Below, piece after piece: positions 36,637 through 44,871 of a stretch of DNA of 64,000 nucleotides. A program made the translations under genes and the position numbers. Location of the stretch: NCBI RefSeq assembly GCF_042854845.1, contig NZ_AP031498.1:496001-560000 (forward strand), read 5' to 3'. The stretch comes from Maricurvus nonylphenolicus (GTDB taxonomy: Bacteria > Pseudomonadota > Gammaproteobacteria > Pseudomonadales > Cellvibrionaceae). Within the stretch, counting starts at the first letter, position 1; every line of letters begins with the position of its first letter. The notes below the pieces were generated by a model. The model ran no database searches. It saw only the letters and a list, made by a program, of their open reading frames with translations, and was not told the origin of the DNA.

Positions 36637-38517
36637 ATGGTAAATCAAACCCAATCCCCCCAAGCGCCTGTGGCCAGCCAGGATCACTGGCAGCAAATGG
36701 CCAGCCTTGCCGAGAATTTGGATTATCAATCCTGGCTGGAGTTGCAAAGTGGTTTGATCGATACCGCTTTTGCCAGTCTATTGGTCGTGCGTGATGACAG
36801 TGGACGTTATACCCCGGTAGCTGTATGGCCGGAAGCTAACAAGGCGACAGAGCATTTAACTGACCTGGTCGAAAAGGTGATCGACGATGGTTCTGGTATG
36901 GTCACCGAGTTGGCCAAGGCGGATACTAAAGCTACGTCCAAGAACCATCTGTTTGGTGTGGCCTATCCGGTACATATCGATGGTCAGGTTTCCGGTGTGA
37001 TTGCCGTTGCCGTTAATCTGATGGCCGAGGCGGAACTGCCCTTGGTAATGAATGAATTGCAGTGGGGGGCATCCTGGGTCGAGCTAGCGCAAATGCGACG
37101 TTTGTACACAGACCGCCAGGACGACTTTACCCGCTTAAGCACCAGTGTTGATCTGTTGGCTAAAGTGTTGCCTGAATCCGGTTTTAACGGCGCTGCCATG
37201 CGTCTGATTACCGAACTGGCCATTAATCTCAACTGTAATCTGGTCAGTCTTGGCGTGTTGGAAGATCAGCGCGTTAAGCTTGCGCATTTATCCCACAGTG
37301 CAGACTTCAGTAGCCATATGAATCTGGTTCGCGCCATTGAAGATGCCATGGATGAGTCTGTGGATCAGCGCGAGGCTATTGTCTTACCAGCGACTGATGG
37401 CACACCAGCAAATTTGGTGGTTGTAGCGCATACCACGCTGGCAGAAATGCAACAAAGTGAATCGCTCTTAACCTTACCCTTGCAGGTAGATGGCAAGTGG
37501 TTTGGTGCAATCACTTTGCAGCGTGATATCGATCAGCCCTTTACGGCCGATGAGTTGCGCTATTGCGAGAGTGTGGTAGCGCTTGCGGTAAGTGCTTTGG
37601 AGGAGAAGCGTTTTAATGATCGGCCCTTACGTAAAAAAGTACGTGATGCCGGTGAGCAGCAGTTAATTCGTTTGTTTGGTCCAGGTTACCTTGGCCGTAA
37701 ATTGTTTATGAGTTTAGCTGTTGTGCTGTTCTTACTGATTGCTCTGGTGCAGGGGGAGTATCGTCTTTCAGCGGATGCCTCATTACAAACCGTTAGTCAG
37801 CAGGTGATCTCCGCTCCGTTTGAAGGCTACATTAAGGATGTGCATGTGCGGGCAGGGGATCTGGTCAGTGAAGGTGATGATCTGGTGCAGCTGGATGATC
37901 GTGACTTGTTATTAGAGCGTCTTAAGTGGCGCAGCCAACAGAGTAAACTCTCTCGACAGTATCAAGAGGCCATCGCCAGTCATGATCGTGCACGTATTAC
38001 CATTCTTGATGCGCAGTTAGGGCAGGCTAAAGCCCAATTAAATCTGGTGGAAAGTCAGCTGCAGCGCTCGCGCATTGTCGCACCCTTTAACGGTTTGGTA
38101 GTGAGTGGTGATTTAAGTCAGCGCTTGGGCGGTGCGGTCACTCATGGTGAGTTACTGTTTGAAATTTCTCCGGTGACTGCTTACCGGGTGGACCTGCTTA
38201 TCAAAGAGAGCCGTATTGCCGATCTGCAAAAAGGCCAAACTGGAAGTTTGTATTTATCGGCCTTGCCCGATATGACGTTCGACTTCAGTGTTAACAATAT
38301 TACGCCTGTTACAGAGTTTAAGGATGGCGCGACCTTTTTTGTGGTGGAAGCTATTCTGCATGGCAGTCCTGAGCAGTTAAAAGAAGGTCATGAGCGCTTA
38401 CGGCCAGGTATGGAAGGCATCGGTAAAATCTATATCGATGAACGCAATCTGTTTGGCATTTGGACGCGTGAGTTGAGTGACTGGATGCGCCTGCTTTTCT
38501 GGCGTTGGTGGGGCTAG
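36637..38517 (+). CDS. GAF-domain / HlyD membrane-fusion hybrid protein
   Basis: 626 residues. The N-terminal half looks like two GAF-type sensor domains (about residues 30-150 and 180-335, with LLVVRDDSGRYTPVAVW and a SLLTLPLQVDGKWFGAITLQR strand). One membrane helix follows at about 356-373. The C-terminal half is a HlyD-type adaptor: a lipoyl-like hairpin (VISAPFEGYIKDVHVRAGD), a coiled coil (about 425-475), the second lipoyl half (RIVAPFNGLVVSGDL) and a beta-barrel. The topology would put GAF in the cytoplasm and the adaptor in the periplasm. Almost no Shine-Dalgarno precedes ATG 36637. The protein ends LLFWRWWG. It follows the giant gene directly and precedes the M50/HlyD gene by 26 bases, so it is likely part of one export apparatus, perhaps sensing a cytoplasmic ligand. 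Confidence 0.85.
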   Translation: MVNQTQSPQAPVASQDHWQQMASLAENLDYQSWLELQSGLIDTAFASLLVVRDDSGRYTPVAVWPEANKATEHLTDLVEKVIDDGSGMVTELAKADTKATSKNHLFGVAYPVHIDGQVSGVIAVAVNLMAEAELPLVMNELQWGASWVELAQMRRLYTDRQDDFTRLSTSVDLLAKVLPESGFNGAAMRLITELAINLNCNLVSLGVLEDQRVKLAHLSHSADFSSHMNLVRAIEDAMDESVDQREAIVLPATDGTPANLVVVAHTTLAEMQQSESLLTLPLQVDGKWFGAITLQRDIDQPFTADELRYCESVVALAVSALEEKRFNDRPLRKKVRDAGEQQLIRLFGPGYLGRKLFMSLAVVLFLLIALVQGEYRLSADASLQTVSQQVISAPFEGYIKDVHVRAGDLVSEGDDLVQLDDRDLLLERLKWRSQQSKLSRQYQEAIASHDRARITILDAQLGQAKAQLNLVESQLQRSRIVAPFNGLVVSGDLSQRLGGAVTHGELLFEISPVTAYRVDLLIKESRIADLQKGQTGSLYLSALPDMTFDFSVNNITPVTEFKDGATFFVVEAILHGSPEQLKEGHERLRPGMEGIGKIYIDERNLFGIWTRELSDWMRLLFWRWWG

Positions 38518-38543
38518 GGTTGGAATTGTGGTGGAGATAGTCT

Positions 38544-40694
38544 GTGTCAGTTAATGCTTCTCTATTTAGTGCCTCCTGGTATCTGGTCGCCGAGTTGTGC
38601 CCTCGGTTGCGTCGACATACCGCTATTCATCGCCATATTTATCGCGATGAGGTTTGGTATGTCTTGCAGGATCATGTATCGGGTCAGTTCCAACGTTTCA
38701 CTCCGCAAGCCTATTTGATCATCGGCAAGATGAATGGCGAGCGTAGTCTGCAGCAGATTTGGGATGAGGCCTGTGAATTGCTGGGTGATGATATGCCCAC
38801 CCAGGATGATGTGATCGGCTTGGTCTCCAAACTGTTCCGCGCCAATGTGCTGCACTCCGATGCTCTGCCGGATATGGAGGCTCTGGAGCGCCGCCATCAG
38901 TTAATGGCTCGCCAGCGTTTAATGCAGAAAATTAAATCGCCATTGGCTATCCGCATTCCGTTATTAGACCCTGAAAAATTCCTCGATAACACCCAACGCT
39001 ATGTCGCGCCGCTATTTAACGGCTGGATGGGCGCTTTGTGGTTGTTGGTTATCGTCACAGGCATCGTATTGGCAGCGGTTCACTGGCCGGCGCTATCAAG
39101 CAACCTCAGTGATCGGGTACTTGCTGTTGAAAACCTGTTGCTGATGGCCTTGATCTACCCGGTCGTGAAAACCCTGCATGAGTTGGGGCACGCCTACGCG
39201 GTTAAAAAATGGGGCGGGGAGGTGCATGAAATTGGCATCATGTTTTTGGTGTTTTTCCCGGTCCCCTATGTAGATGCCTCGGCAGCAACCGCGTTTCGCA
39301 GTAAATACCAGCGTATGCTGGTAGGCGCGATTGGGATTTTAACGGAGGGCTTTATTGCTGCCTTGGCCATGGTGGTGTGGACGCTGGCCGAGCCCGGGTT
39401 GGTAAGGGCGTTGGCCTTTAACACCATGTTGATCTCCGGAGTATCAACTTTCTTCTTTAACGGTAACCCGCTGCTGCGGTTTGACGCCTACTATGTATTG
39501 GCCGATTGGTTGGAAATTCCTAATTTGGCCAACCGTGCCAACGCCTATGTGGGCTATTGGGTGAAAAGCCGTTTGATGGGGGTGAGGGGGATGCACTCAC
39601 CAGCGGCGACAGGTCGTGAGGCCAGTTGGTTAATGGGTTATGCGGTCAGCTCTTATGTGTACCGTATTCTCATCATGCTCACCATTGCACTCTTTATCAC
39701 GACAGAATATTTATTTATTGGTGCCTTGCTGGCGCTGTGGACCATGTGGATGGGTGTCTTTCTGCCGCTGATTAAACTCATTGCCAAGCCGTTTAACGAC
39801 AGTCAGTTACAGCAACAGGGGCAGCGCACCTGGGGTGTTATCGCTGGCGTGGTTGCTGCTGTTGTTTTGTTGCTGGCCGTACTGCCATTCCCCTATGCGA
39901 CTTATACACAGGGCGTGTTAACGGCATCGGAAAAATCCCAGATCCGGGTGCCTGCCAGTGGTTTTGTTGATGCCGTGTTGGTTGATCCCGGCAGCTGGGT
40001 TGAGCAGGGGCAGCCGCTACTGCGTTTGTCTGATCCGACTCTGGCCGCCGAAGTGAATGTGTTACAGGCGCAGGTGCGTGAGGCGGAAGCCAGTTATCAG
40101 GCCTCGCTAAATGATCGGGTGGATGCGGGTATTAAGCGCGAGCTTTTACAATTGCGCCGTACGGAGTATCAGCGTGCCTTGGACAAGGCAGATGCCTTAA
40201 CCGTTGTCGCTCAGCAGGCGGGCACCTTTGTATTGCCCAATGCGACCAAGCTGCGAGGTCGATATTTATCTCGAGGAGACCTGTTGGGCAATATCGTCAA
40301 CTTTGGTGAGTTGCCGATTACGGTGATGGTGGCTGAAGACCATATTAATGATGTGCGCCAGCGCACTCGGTCGGTGGAGGTGCGTTTGGTGTCTCAGCAG
40401 CATGAAATCTACGCCGGAGAGATTCAGCGTATCGTTCCAGCCAGTACCAAACAGTTGGCCAATAAAATTCTCTCGGTGGATGCTGGTGGTCTTATCGTCA
40501 CTGACCCATCGTCTCCAGCGGAAGCTCCAGAAGCCTTTAAGCGTTATTTCCGTTTGGTCGTCGATGTGCCCGAGGCACCACGTGAGCGTTTGAATGAGCG
40601 GGTTTATGTGCTCTTCAATCACGACCCAGAGCCATTATTGTGGCGCTGGGCGCGTGACATTCGCCGTGTGTTCTTAAGGCAGTTGGATGTCTAA
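38544..40694 (+). CDS. M50 (site-2-type) metalloprotease fused to HlyD-like adaptor
   Basis: 716 residues from GTG 38544 (GTGGAGA upstream). Order: an N-terminal winged-helix, PqqD-like region (about 35-115, FTPQAYLIIGKMNGERSLQQIWDEA); several membrane helices from about 157; the zinc motif HELGH at 212-216; NGNPLLRFDAYY at 306-317 with D314 in the place of the third ligand; more helices to about 455; then a periplasmic HlyD-like part (lipoyl hairpin near RVPASGFVDAVLVDPG, coiled coil and barrel). M50 proteases cleave within or near membranes. Fusion with an adaptor suggests processing coupled to export. The last 8 bases overlap the secA-like start, so the two are translationally coupled. The substrate is inferred to be the giant LEPR-XLL protein. 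Confidence 0.88.
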   Translation: MSVNASLFSASWYLVAELCPRLRRHTAIHRHIYRDEVWYVLQDHVSGQFQRFTPQAYLIIGKMNGERSLQQIWDEACELLGDDMPTQDDVIGLVSKLFRANVLHSDALPDMEALERRHQLMARQRLMQKIKSPLAIRIPLLDPEKFLDNTQRYVAPLFNGWMGALWLLVIVTGIVLAAVHWPALSSNLSDRVLAVENLLLMALIYPVVKTLHELGHAYAVKKWGGEVHEIGIMFLVFFPVPYVDASAATAFRSKYQRMLVGAIGILTEGFIAALAMVVWTLAEPGLVRALAFNTMLISGVSTFFFNGNPLLRFDAYYVLADWLEIPNLANRANAYVGYWVKSRLMGVRGMHSPAATGREASWLMGYAVSSYVYRILIMLTIALFITTEYLFIGALLALWTMWMGVFLPLIKLIAKPFNDSQLQQQGQRTWGVIAGVVAAVVLLLAVLPFPYATYTQGVLTASEKSQIRVPASGFVDAVLVDPGSWVEQGQPLLRLSDPTLAAEVNVLQAQVREAEASYQASLNDRVDAGIKRELLQLRRTEYQRALDKADALTVVAQQAGTFVLPNATKLRGRYLSRGDLLGNIVNFGELPITVMVAEDHINDVRQRTRSVEVRLVSQQHEIYAGEIQRIVPASTKQLANKILSVDAGGLIVTDPSSPAEAPEAFKRYFRLVVDVPEAPRERLNERVYVLFNHDPEPLLWRWARDIRRVFLRQLDV

Positions 40695-42681
40695 AGCCTC
40701 TTCTCTTTTTCCGTCGCGTTTGCCGAGTTCTCTGTTGTGGCGGCCCGAGCAGTCGGTGGCCAAGCCCAAGGCTTGGTATGAGCGTACAGTGCATCTGTTA
40801 ATGGGGATGGGGCAGCGCTGGTACTGGCGCAATCGCTCGCCTGTGAATACCTATTTGCCGCTGATTAAAGCCAAGGATCAAGAGCTGCAAGCTTTGTCTG
40901 AGTCGGCTTTGCGTATCCGTGTACAGGCGCTAAGGCAGCAGGTGCTACGTCATGGTTATTGTCAGGCGACTTTACCCGAGGCATTTGCCCTTATCCGTGA
41001 GGTGGCGGGTCGTACCCTTGGTATGCGGCATTTTGATAGCCAGTTGCGTGGTGGTCTGGTGATGTTTATGGGCCGTGTAGCTGAGATGGCTACCGGAGAG
41101 GGTAAGACTCTAACCGCAACTCTCCCGGCAGCGGCCGCCGCCTTGGCCGGCATTCCGGTGCATGTGATTACGGTGAATGATTATCTGGCTGAGCGTGATG
41201 CCGAAGAAATGCAGCCATTGTATGAATGGCTGGGATTAACCCTGGGCTGTATTCAGCAGGGCATGTCCCCGGATGAGCGTCGCGCTATCTACGCCTGCGA
41301 CATTGCCTACTGCACCAATAAAGAGTTGGTGTTCGATTATTTAAAAGACCACCTGATTATCAAACAGTCCACTCACAGTACTTACCGGCACAGTGAGCGT
41401 TTAAAAGGCAATAAGGACTTTGATCAGGATCTGATGTTACGCGGCCTGCACTTCGCCATTGTTGATGAAGCCGACAGTGTTTGTATGGATGAGGCGCGCA
41501 CGCCATTAATTATCTCCGGTGAAATTCAGCACAACGAAGAGCAGGAGCGAGTCTATCACCAGGCCGTGATGATCGCCCGTCAGCTGGAAGTGGATACTCA
41601 CTTCGAGAAGAATGATCGCCTGCGATTCCTGCAGCTAACCGAAAAGGGCGAACATCGAATCGATGATATGTCGGCGCATATGGGCACCTATTGGGTGGGC
41701 CGGGTTAGGCGCTACGAGATTGTTCGGCAGGCACTGACGGCTATCTTCTTCTTTGAGCGCGACCGCCATTACCTGGTGCGTGACGGCAAGGTGCAGATCA
41801 TTGATGAGCATACCGGTCGGGTGATGCCGGATCGTACCTGGGAGCGTGGGCTGCATCAGCTGATTGAAACCAAAGAGGGGGTAGAAATCACTGCACCTAG
41901 AGAAACCCTGGCGCGCATCAGCTACCAGAAATTTTTCCGTCGCTATCATTGGTTGGCCGGCATGACAGGGACGGCCAATGAGGTGGTGAATGAATTCTGG
42001 CAGATTTACGATCTGCCGGTGATCGCCATACCAACTCACCACCCGCTGCGGCGGGAGTGGTATCGCGATACCCTCTGCAATACTGAAGATGAAAAACTGG
42101 AGGCTGTTGCTGAGGCTGCCAGGTGCCAGGTATTAAAAGGCCGTTCGGTGTTAGTGGGTACTTCCACTGTGGGTGCGTCAGAGCGAATCGCTGAGCGTTT
42201 GCAGGCCCTGGGGGTGGATCACTGTGTGCTGAACGCTAAACAGGATGCTGAGGAAGCTGAAATTGTTGCCGAGGCGGGTCAGCCCGGCCGGGTGACTATT
42301 GCTACCAGTATGGCTGGCCGTGGTACCGATATTAAGCTGCATGCCGAGGTTGAGGTCGCTGGTGGCCTGCATGTGATTTTGACTGAATTGCAGGAGGCAT
42401 CACGCATTGATCGCCAGTTGGCAGGCCGCTGTGCCCGATTTGGTGATCCCGGCAGTGTGGAGCTGATTCTGTCTCTTGAGGATGAGTGGCTGGCGCGAGC
42501 CTGGTATCGAAATTGGGTGCTTGGAGTGAGTGGTTACTCCTTTGGCAGGGCTTTGGCTGTCAGATTAATGCGGAGAGCCCAGGCCAAATTGGAGCGTCGA
42601 CACAGCCGTATACGTCACCAGTTGCTACAGGCCGATGAGCGCGAAGGCGAGGTGCTGGCATTTACCGCCGGGAATCTGTAG
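40687..42681 (+). CDS. Short SecA-like ATPase
   Basis: 664 residues against about 850-900 for housekeeping SecA. Walker A is GEGKT at 137-141, Walker B/DEAD is DEADS at 260-264, and the second-RecA-domain arginine-finger motif is RIDRQLAGRCARFGD from about 573. The preprotein cross-linking domain between the halves of the motor is kept (VQIIDEHTGRVMPDRTWERGLHQ). After the motor only a basic tail of about 50 residues remains, so the helical wing, long scaffold helix end and zinc-binding C-terminus are missing. An extra N-terminal part of about 70 residues precedes the motor. It overlaps the M50 gene by 8 bases. I infer a dedicated export motor for the giant protein, a SecA-type replacement for an ABC ATPase. 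The housekeeping secA is expected elsewhere. Confidence 0.9.
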   Translation: MSKASSLFPSRLPSSLLWRPEQSVAKPKAWYERTVHLLMGMGQRWYWRNRSPVNTYLPLIKAKDQELQALSESALRIRVQALRQQVLRHGYCQATLPEAFALIREVAGRTLGMRHFDSQLRGGLVMFMGRVAEMATGEGKTLTATLPAAAAALAGIPVHVITVNDYLAERDAEEMQPLYEWLGLTLGCIQQGMSPDERRAIYACDIAYCTNKELVFDYLKDHLIIKQSTHSTYRHSERLKGNKDFDQDLMLRGLHFAIVDEADSVCMDEARTPLIISGEIQHNEEQERVYHQAVMIARQLEVDTHFEKNDRLRFLQLTEKGEHRIDDMSAHMGTYWVGRVRRYEIVRQALTAIFFFERDRHYLVRDGKVQIIDEHTGRVMPDRTWERGLHQLIETKEGVEITAPRETLARISYQKFFRRYHWLAGMTGTANEVVNEFWQIYDLPVIAIPTHHPLRREWYRDTLCNTEDEKLEAVAEAARCQVLKGRSVLVGTSTVGASERIAERLQALGVDHCVLNAKQDAEEAEIVAEAGQPGRVTIATSMAGRGTDIKLHAEVEVAGGLHVILTELQEASRIDRQLAGRCARFGDPGSVELILSLEDEWLARAWYRNWVLGVSGYSFGRALAVRLMRRAQAKLERRHSRIRHQLLQADEREGEVLAFTAGNL

Positions 42682-42729
42682 CCTGTCGTCCCTCTAAGGT
42701 TGTCTTTTATCTATATAAAAGAGGAAAGA

Positions 42730-43551
42730 ATGAAGTCGTTTGCTCGCTATCTACCCCTGATTGCCCTTGTTGCATCTGCTGGAGCTCAGGCTCAGTTGAA
42801 TGGCTCCCAGTTAAGCTGTCTGTTGGAGCCTTCCAGTGAGATCGAGTTGAGCAGCCAGGTGTCCGGTGTGGTGAGCAAGGTGAATACCGAGCGGGGCGGC
42901 AAGGTACGTAAAGGCCAGGTGCTGGTGGCTCTGGAGAGTGAACTGGAAAGGGCTGCGCTGAAGACTGTTAAGGCGCGTGCCGAGTTTGCCTCCCGTAAGC
43001 TTGAACGCAATCAGGAGTTGCTGGCTCAGGAGTTGTTATCGGACTTTGAGCGTGATGAGCTGGTTACTGAGCAGCAGCTGGCCCGTTTGACCGTGGCGGA
43101 GGCGACGGCGCGTTTGAGTCAGCGTCAAATACGCAGCCCTATTAATGGGGTAGTGGTAAAGCGTCATGTCTCCATCGGCGAGTATGTGGGGACTGACCCT
43201 GTGCTCGAGTTGGTATCCTTGAATCCGCTTCATGCTGAGGTTGTGATGCGTGCCGATCAATACGGTGATGTCGAGGAAGGCATGACGGTGGATGTGTCTC
43301 TGGTCCACCCTTCCGGTGAGGGGGAGCGTCAAACTGTAGCGGGCAAGGTTACTGTTGTAGACCGGGTGATTGATGCGGCCAGTAGTACCTTTGGTTTCCG
43401 TGTTGAGGTGGCTAACCCGGATTTGGCGCTGCCGGCTGGTCTGAAGTGTGAAATCGACTTTTCCTCGGTGATTGCCGCTCCGCAGGCCCCTTCTGAAGGC
43501 GGGGACTCCGGATCGTTATCGACTGACGCGCCTGACCTGGCAGTCAACTAG
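42730..43551 (+). CDS. Secreted HlyD-type periplasmic adaptor
   Basis: 273 residues from ATG 42730, behind GAGGAAAG; the in-frame upstream start at 42700 lacks such a site. A signal peptide (residues 1 to about 21, LIALVASAGAQA) sends it to the periplasm. A lipoyl-like hairpin (LSSQVSGVVSKVNTERGG), a short coiled coil (about 75-125), a second lipoyl half (IRSPINGVVVKRHVSIGEY) and a barrel follow. It is the third HlyD-like component of the locus and lacks a membrane anchor, so it may bridge the inner-membrane parts and TolC. It ends with a hydrophilic, disordered-looking tail. It is last in the accessory locus, 48 bases after the secA-like stop. Confidence 0.88.
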   Translation: MKSFARYLPLIALVASAGAQAQLNGSQLSCLLEPSSEIELSSQVSGVVSKVNTERGGKVRKGQVLVALESELERAALKTVKARAEFASRKLERNQELLAQELLSDFERDELVTEQQLARLTVAEATARLSQRQIRSPINGVVVKRHVSIGEYVGTDPVLELVSLNPLHAEVVMRADQYGDVEEGMTVDVSLVHPSGEGERQTVAGKVTVVDRVIDAASSTFGFRVEVANPDLALPAGLKCEIDFSSVIAAPQAPSEGGDSGSLSTDAPDLAVN

Positions 43552-43633
43552 CCTTTTTAGGCCTCTTATAAGGGCTTGATGTGGGTCATGATTTATCGCA
43601 TCTGGCCTGATTTCTACCAATACTGATTAAGTG

Positions 43634-43662
43634 TTGACTCCCCCGTCTAACATCTATACAAT
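43634..43662 (+). promoter_or_regulatory. Sigma70-type promoter of the S10 operon
   Basis: TTGACT at 43634-43639, a 17-base spacer and TACAAT at 43657-43662: a near-consensus promoter. Transcription would begin near 43669 and give a leader of about 95 bases before rpsJ. The ribosomal block is therefore independent of the accessory locus. The leader carries a CTTTTT/AAAAGG inverted pairing (about 43671-43709), compatible with a leader structure as in E. coli S10, but L4 control cannot be shown. Confidence 0.85.
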
Positions 43663-43765
43663 CCCGCTTCCTTTTTGGGTGCGCTACGCGTGCGCCTGCT
43701 AAAAGGGTTGTGTGGAACTGCTTTAAGTGGTTCTGGTTCTTTACGATTATTGGAGTTTGGTTCAC

Positions 43766-44077
43766 ATGCAGAATCAACGCATTCGAATTCGCCTGAAGGC
43801 CTTCGATCACAAGCTGATTGATGCGTCTACCCAGGAAATCGTTGAAACCGCCAAGCGTACTGGTGCTCAAGTTCGCGGTCCTATTCCGCTGCCAACACGC
43901 AAAGAGCGTTTCACTGTTCTGGTTTCTCCGCACGTTAACAAAGACGCGCGCGACCAGTATGAAATCCGCACACATAAGCGTTTGCTTGATATTGTAGAGC
44001 CAACTGAAAAGACTGTTGATGCACTGATGAAGCTGGATCTGGCTGCTGGTGTTGAAGTTCAAATCAGTCTCGGTTAA
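43766..44077 (+). CDS. rpsJ: 30S ribosomal protein S10 (NusE)
   Basis: 103 residues, standard length, starting MQNQRIRIRLKAFDHK at ATG 43766 behind TTGGAG; upstream in-frame codons from 43727 are not part of S10. It assembles in the 30S head and, with NusB, acts in transcription antitermination. First gene of the S10 operon, about 100 bases after a strong promoter. Confidence 0.98.
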   Translation: MQNQRIRIRLKAFDHKLIDASTQEIVETAKRTGAQVRGPIPLPTRKERFTVLVSPHVNKDARDQYEIRTHKRLLDIVEPTEKTVDALMKLDLAAGVEVQISLG

Positions 44078-44125
44078 TCCCTTTTAAGGTATTAGCTGGC
44101 TAATTAAGTAGAAAGTTAACCGAAG

Positions 44126-44144
44126 CCTAAACAACAAGTTTAGG
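44126..44144 (+). promoter_or_regulatory. Stem-loop in the rpsJ-rplC gap
   Basis: A perfect 7-bp stem CCTAAAC (44126-44132) with GTTTAGG (44138-44144), loop AACAA. It sits in an unusually long gap of 135 bases between rpsJ and rplC and may affect RNA stability or translation. No further sign of function is seen. Confidence 0.45.
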
Positions 44145-44212
44145 TGTGTGTAACGCTCTGAAATGGGCGGCCATAGCGGGTAAAAGCCCCGTACACTGAG
44201 AGGTCAAAGAAG

Positions 44213-44857
44213 ATGACGATAGGTATAGTCGGTCGCAAAAGCGGCATGACCCGCATTTTTGCCGACGATGGTGCTTCCATTCCTGTGTCTGTGATTGAGG
44301 TTGAGCCCAATCGCATTACTCAGGTCAAGAACGTCGAAACTGATGGTTACAATGCTGTGCAAGTAACTGTGGGTTCTCGTCGTGCCTCCCGCGTATCCAA
44401 ATCACAGGCTGGTCACTTTGCTAAGGCAAGTGTTGAAGCTGGTCGTGGTGTTTGGGAACTACGCAACGATGCTGAAGAAGCGTTTGAAGTAGGCGGTTCA
44501 ATTACCGTTGAAGCTTTCGAAGCAGGTCAAAAAGTTGATGTTACTGGTCAGTCCAAAGGTAAGGGCTTCCAGGGTGGTGTTAAGCGTTGGAATTTTGCAA
44601 TGCAAGACGCAACTCACGGTAACTCTATTTCTCACCGTGCTCCTGGTTCTATTGGCCAGTGTCAAACTCCAGGGCGTGTATTCAAAGGCAAGAAAATGGC
44701 CGGTCACATGGGTGCTGAGCAGGTAACTACTCAGAACTTGGAGATCGTTCGTGTTGATGCCGAGCGCGGTCTGCTGTTGATTAAGGGTGCTATTCCAGGT
44801 GCTCCAGGTGGTGACGTTGTTGTACGTCCAGCCGTTAAAGTTCGCAGCAACGGTTAA
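44213..44857 (+). CDS. rplC: 50S ribosomal protein L3
   Basis: 214 residues, an early-assembly 50S protein that reaches the peptidyl transferase centre. The sequence HRAPGSIGQCQTPGRVFKG holds the glutamine of the GSIGQ motif that is N5-methylated by PrmB in E. coli. ATG 44213 is preceded by GAGAGG. The gap to rpsJ is 135 bases and to rplD 14. Confidence 0.98.
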   Translation: MTIGIVGRKSGMTRIFADDGASIPVSVIEVEPNRITQVKNVETDGYNAVQVTVGSRRASRVSKSQAGHFAKASVEAGRGVWELRNDAEEAFEVGGSITVEAFEAGQKVDVTGQSKGKGFQGGVKRWNFAMQDATHGNSISHRAPGSIGQCQTPGRVFKGKKMAGHMGAEQVTTQNLEIVRVDAERGLLLIKGAIPGAPGGDVVVRPAVKVRSNG

Positions 44858-44871
44858 GTGGGGATTTGACC

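Noticed and set aside
2401..43551. Accessory locus as a mobile island
   Set aside because: No integrase, transposase, tRNA target or clear terminal repeats are seen at either end; only a 14-bp direct repeat at the left side. Transfer is possible but not supported.
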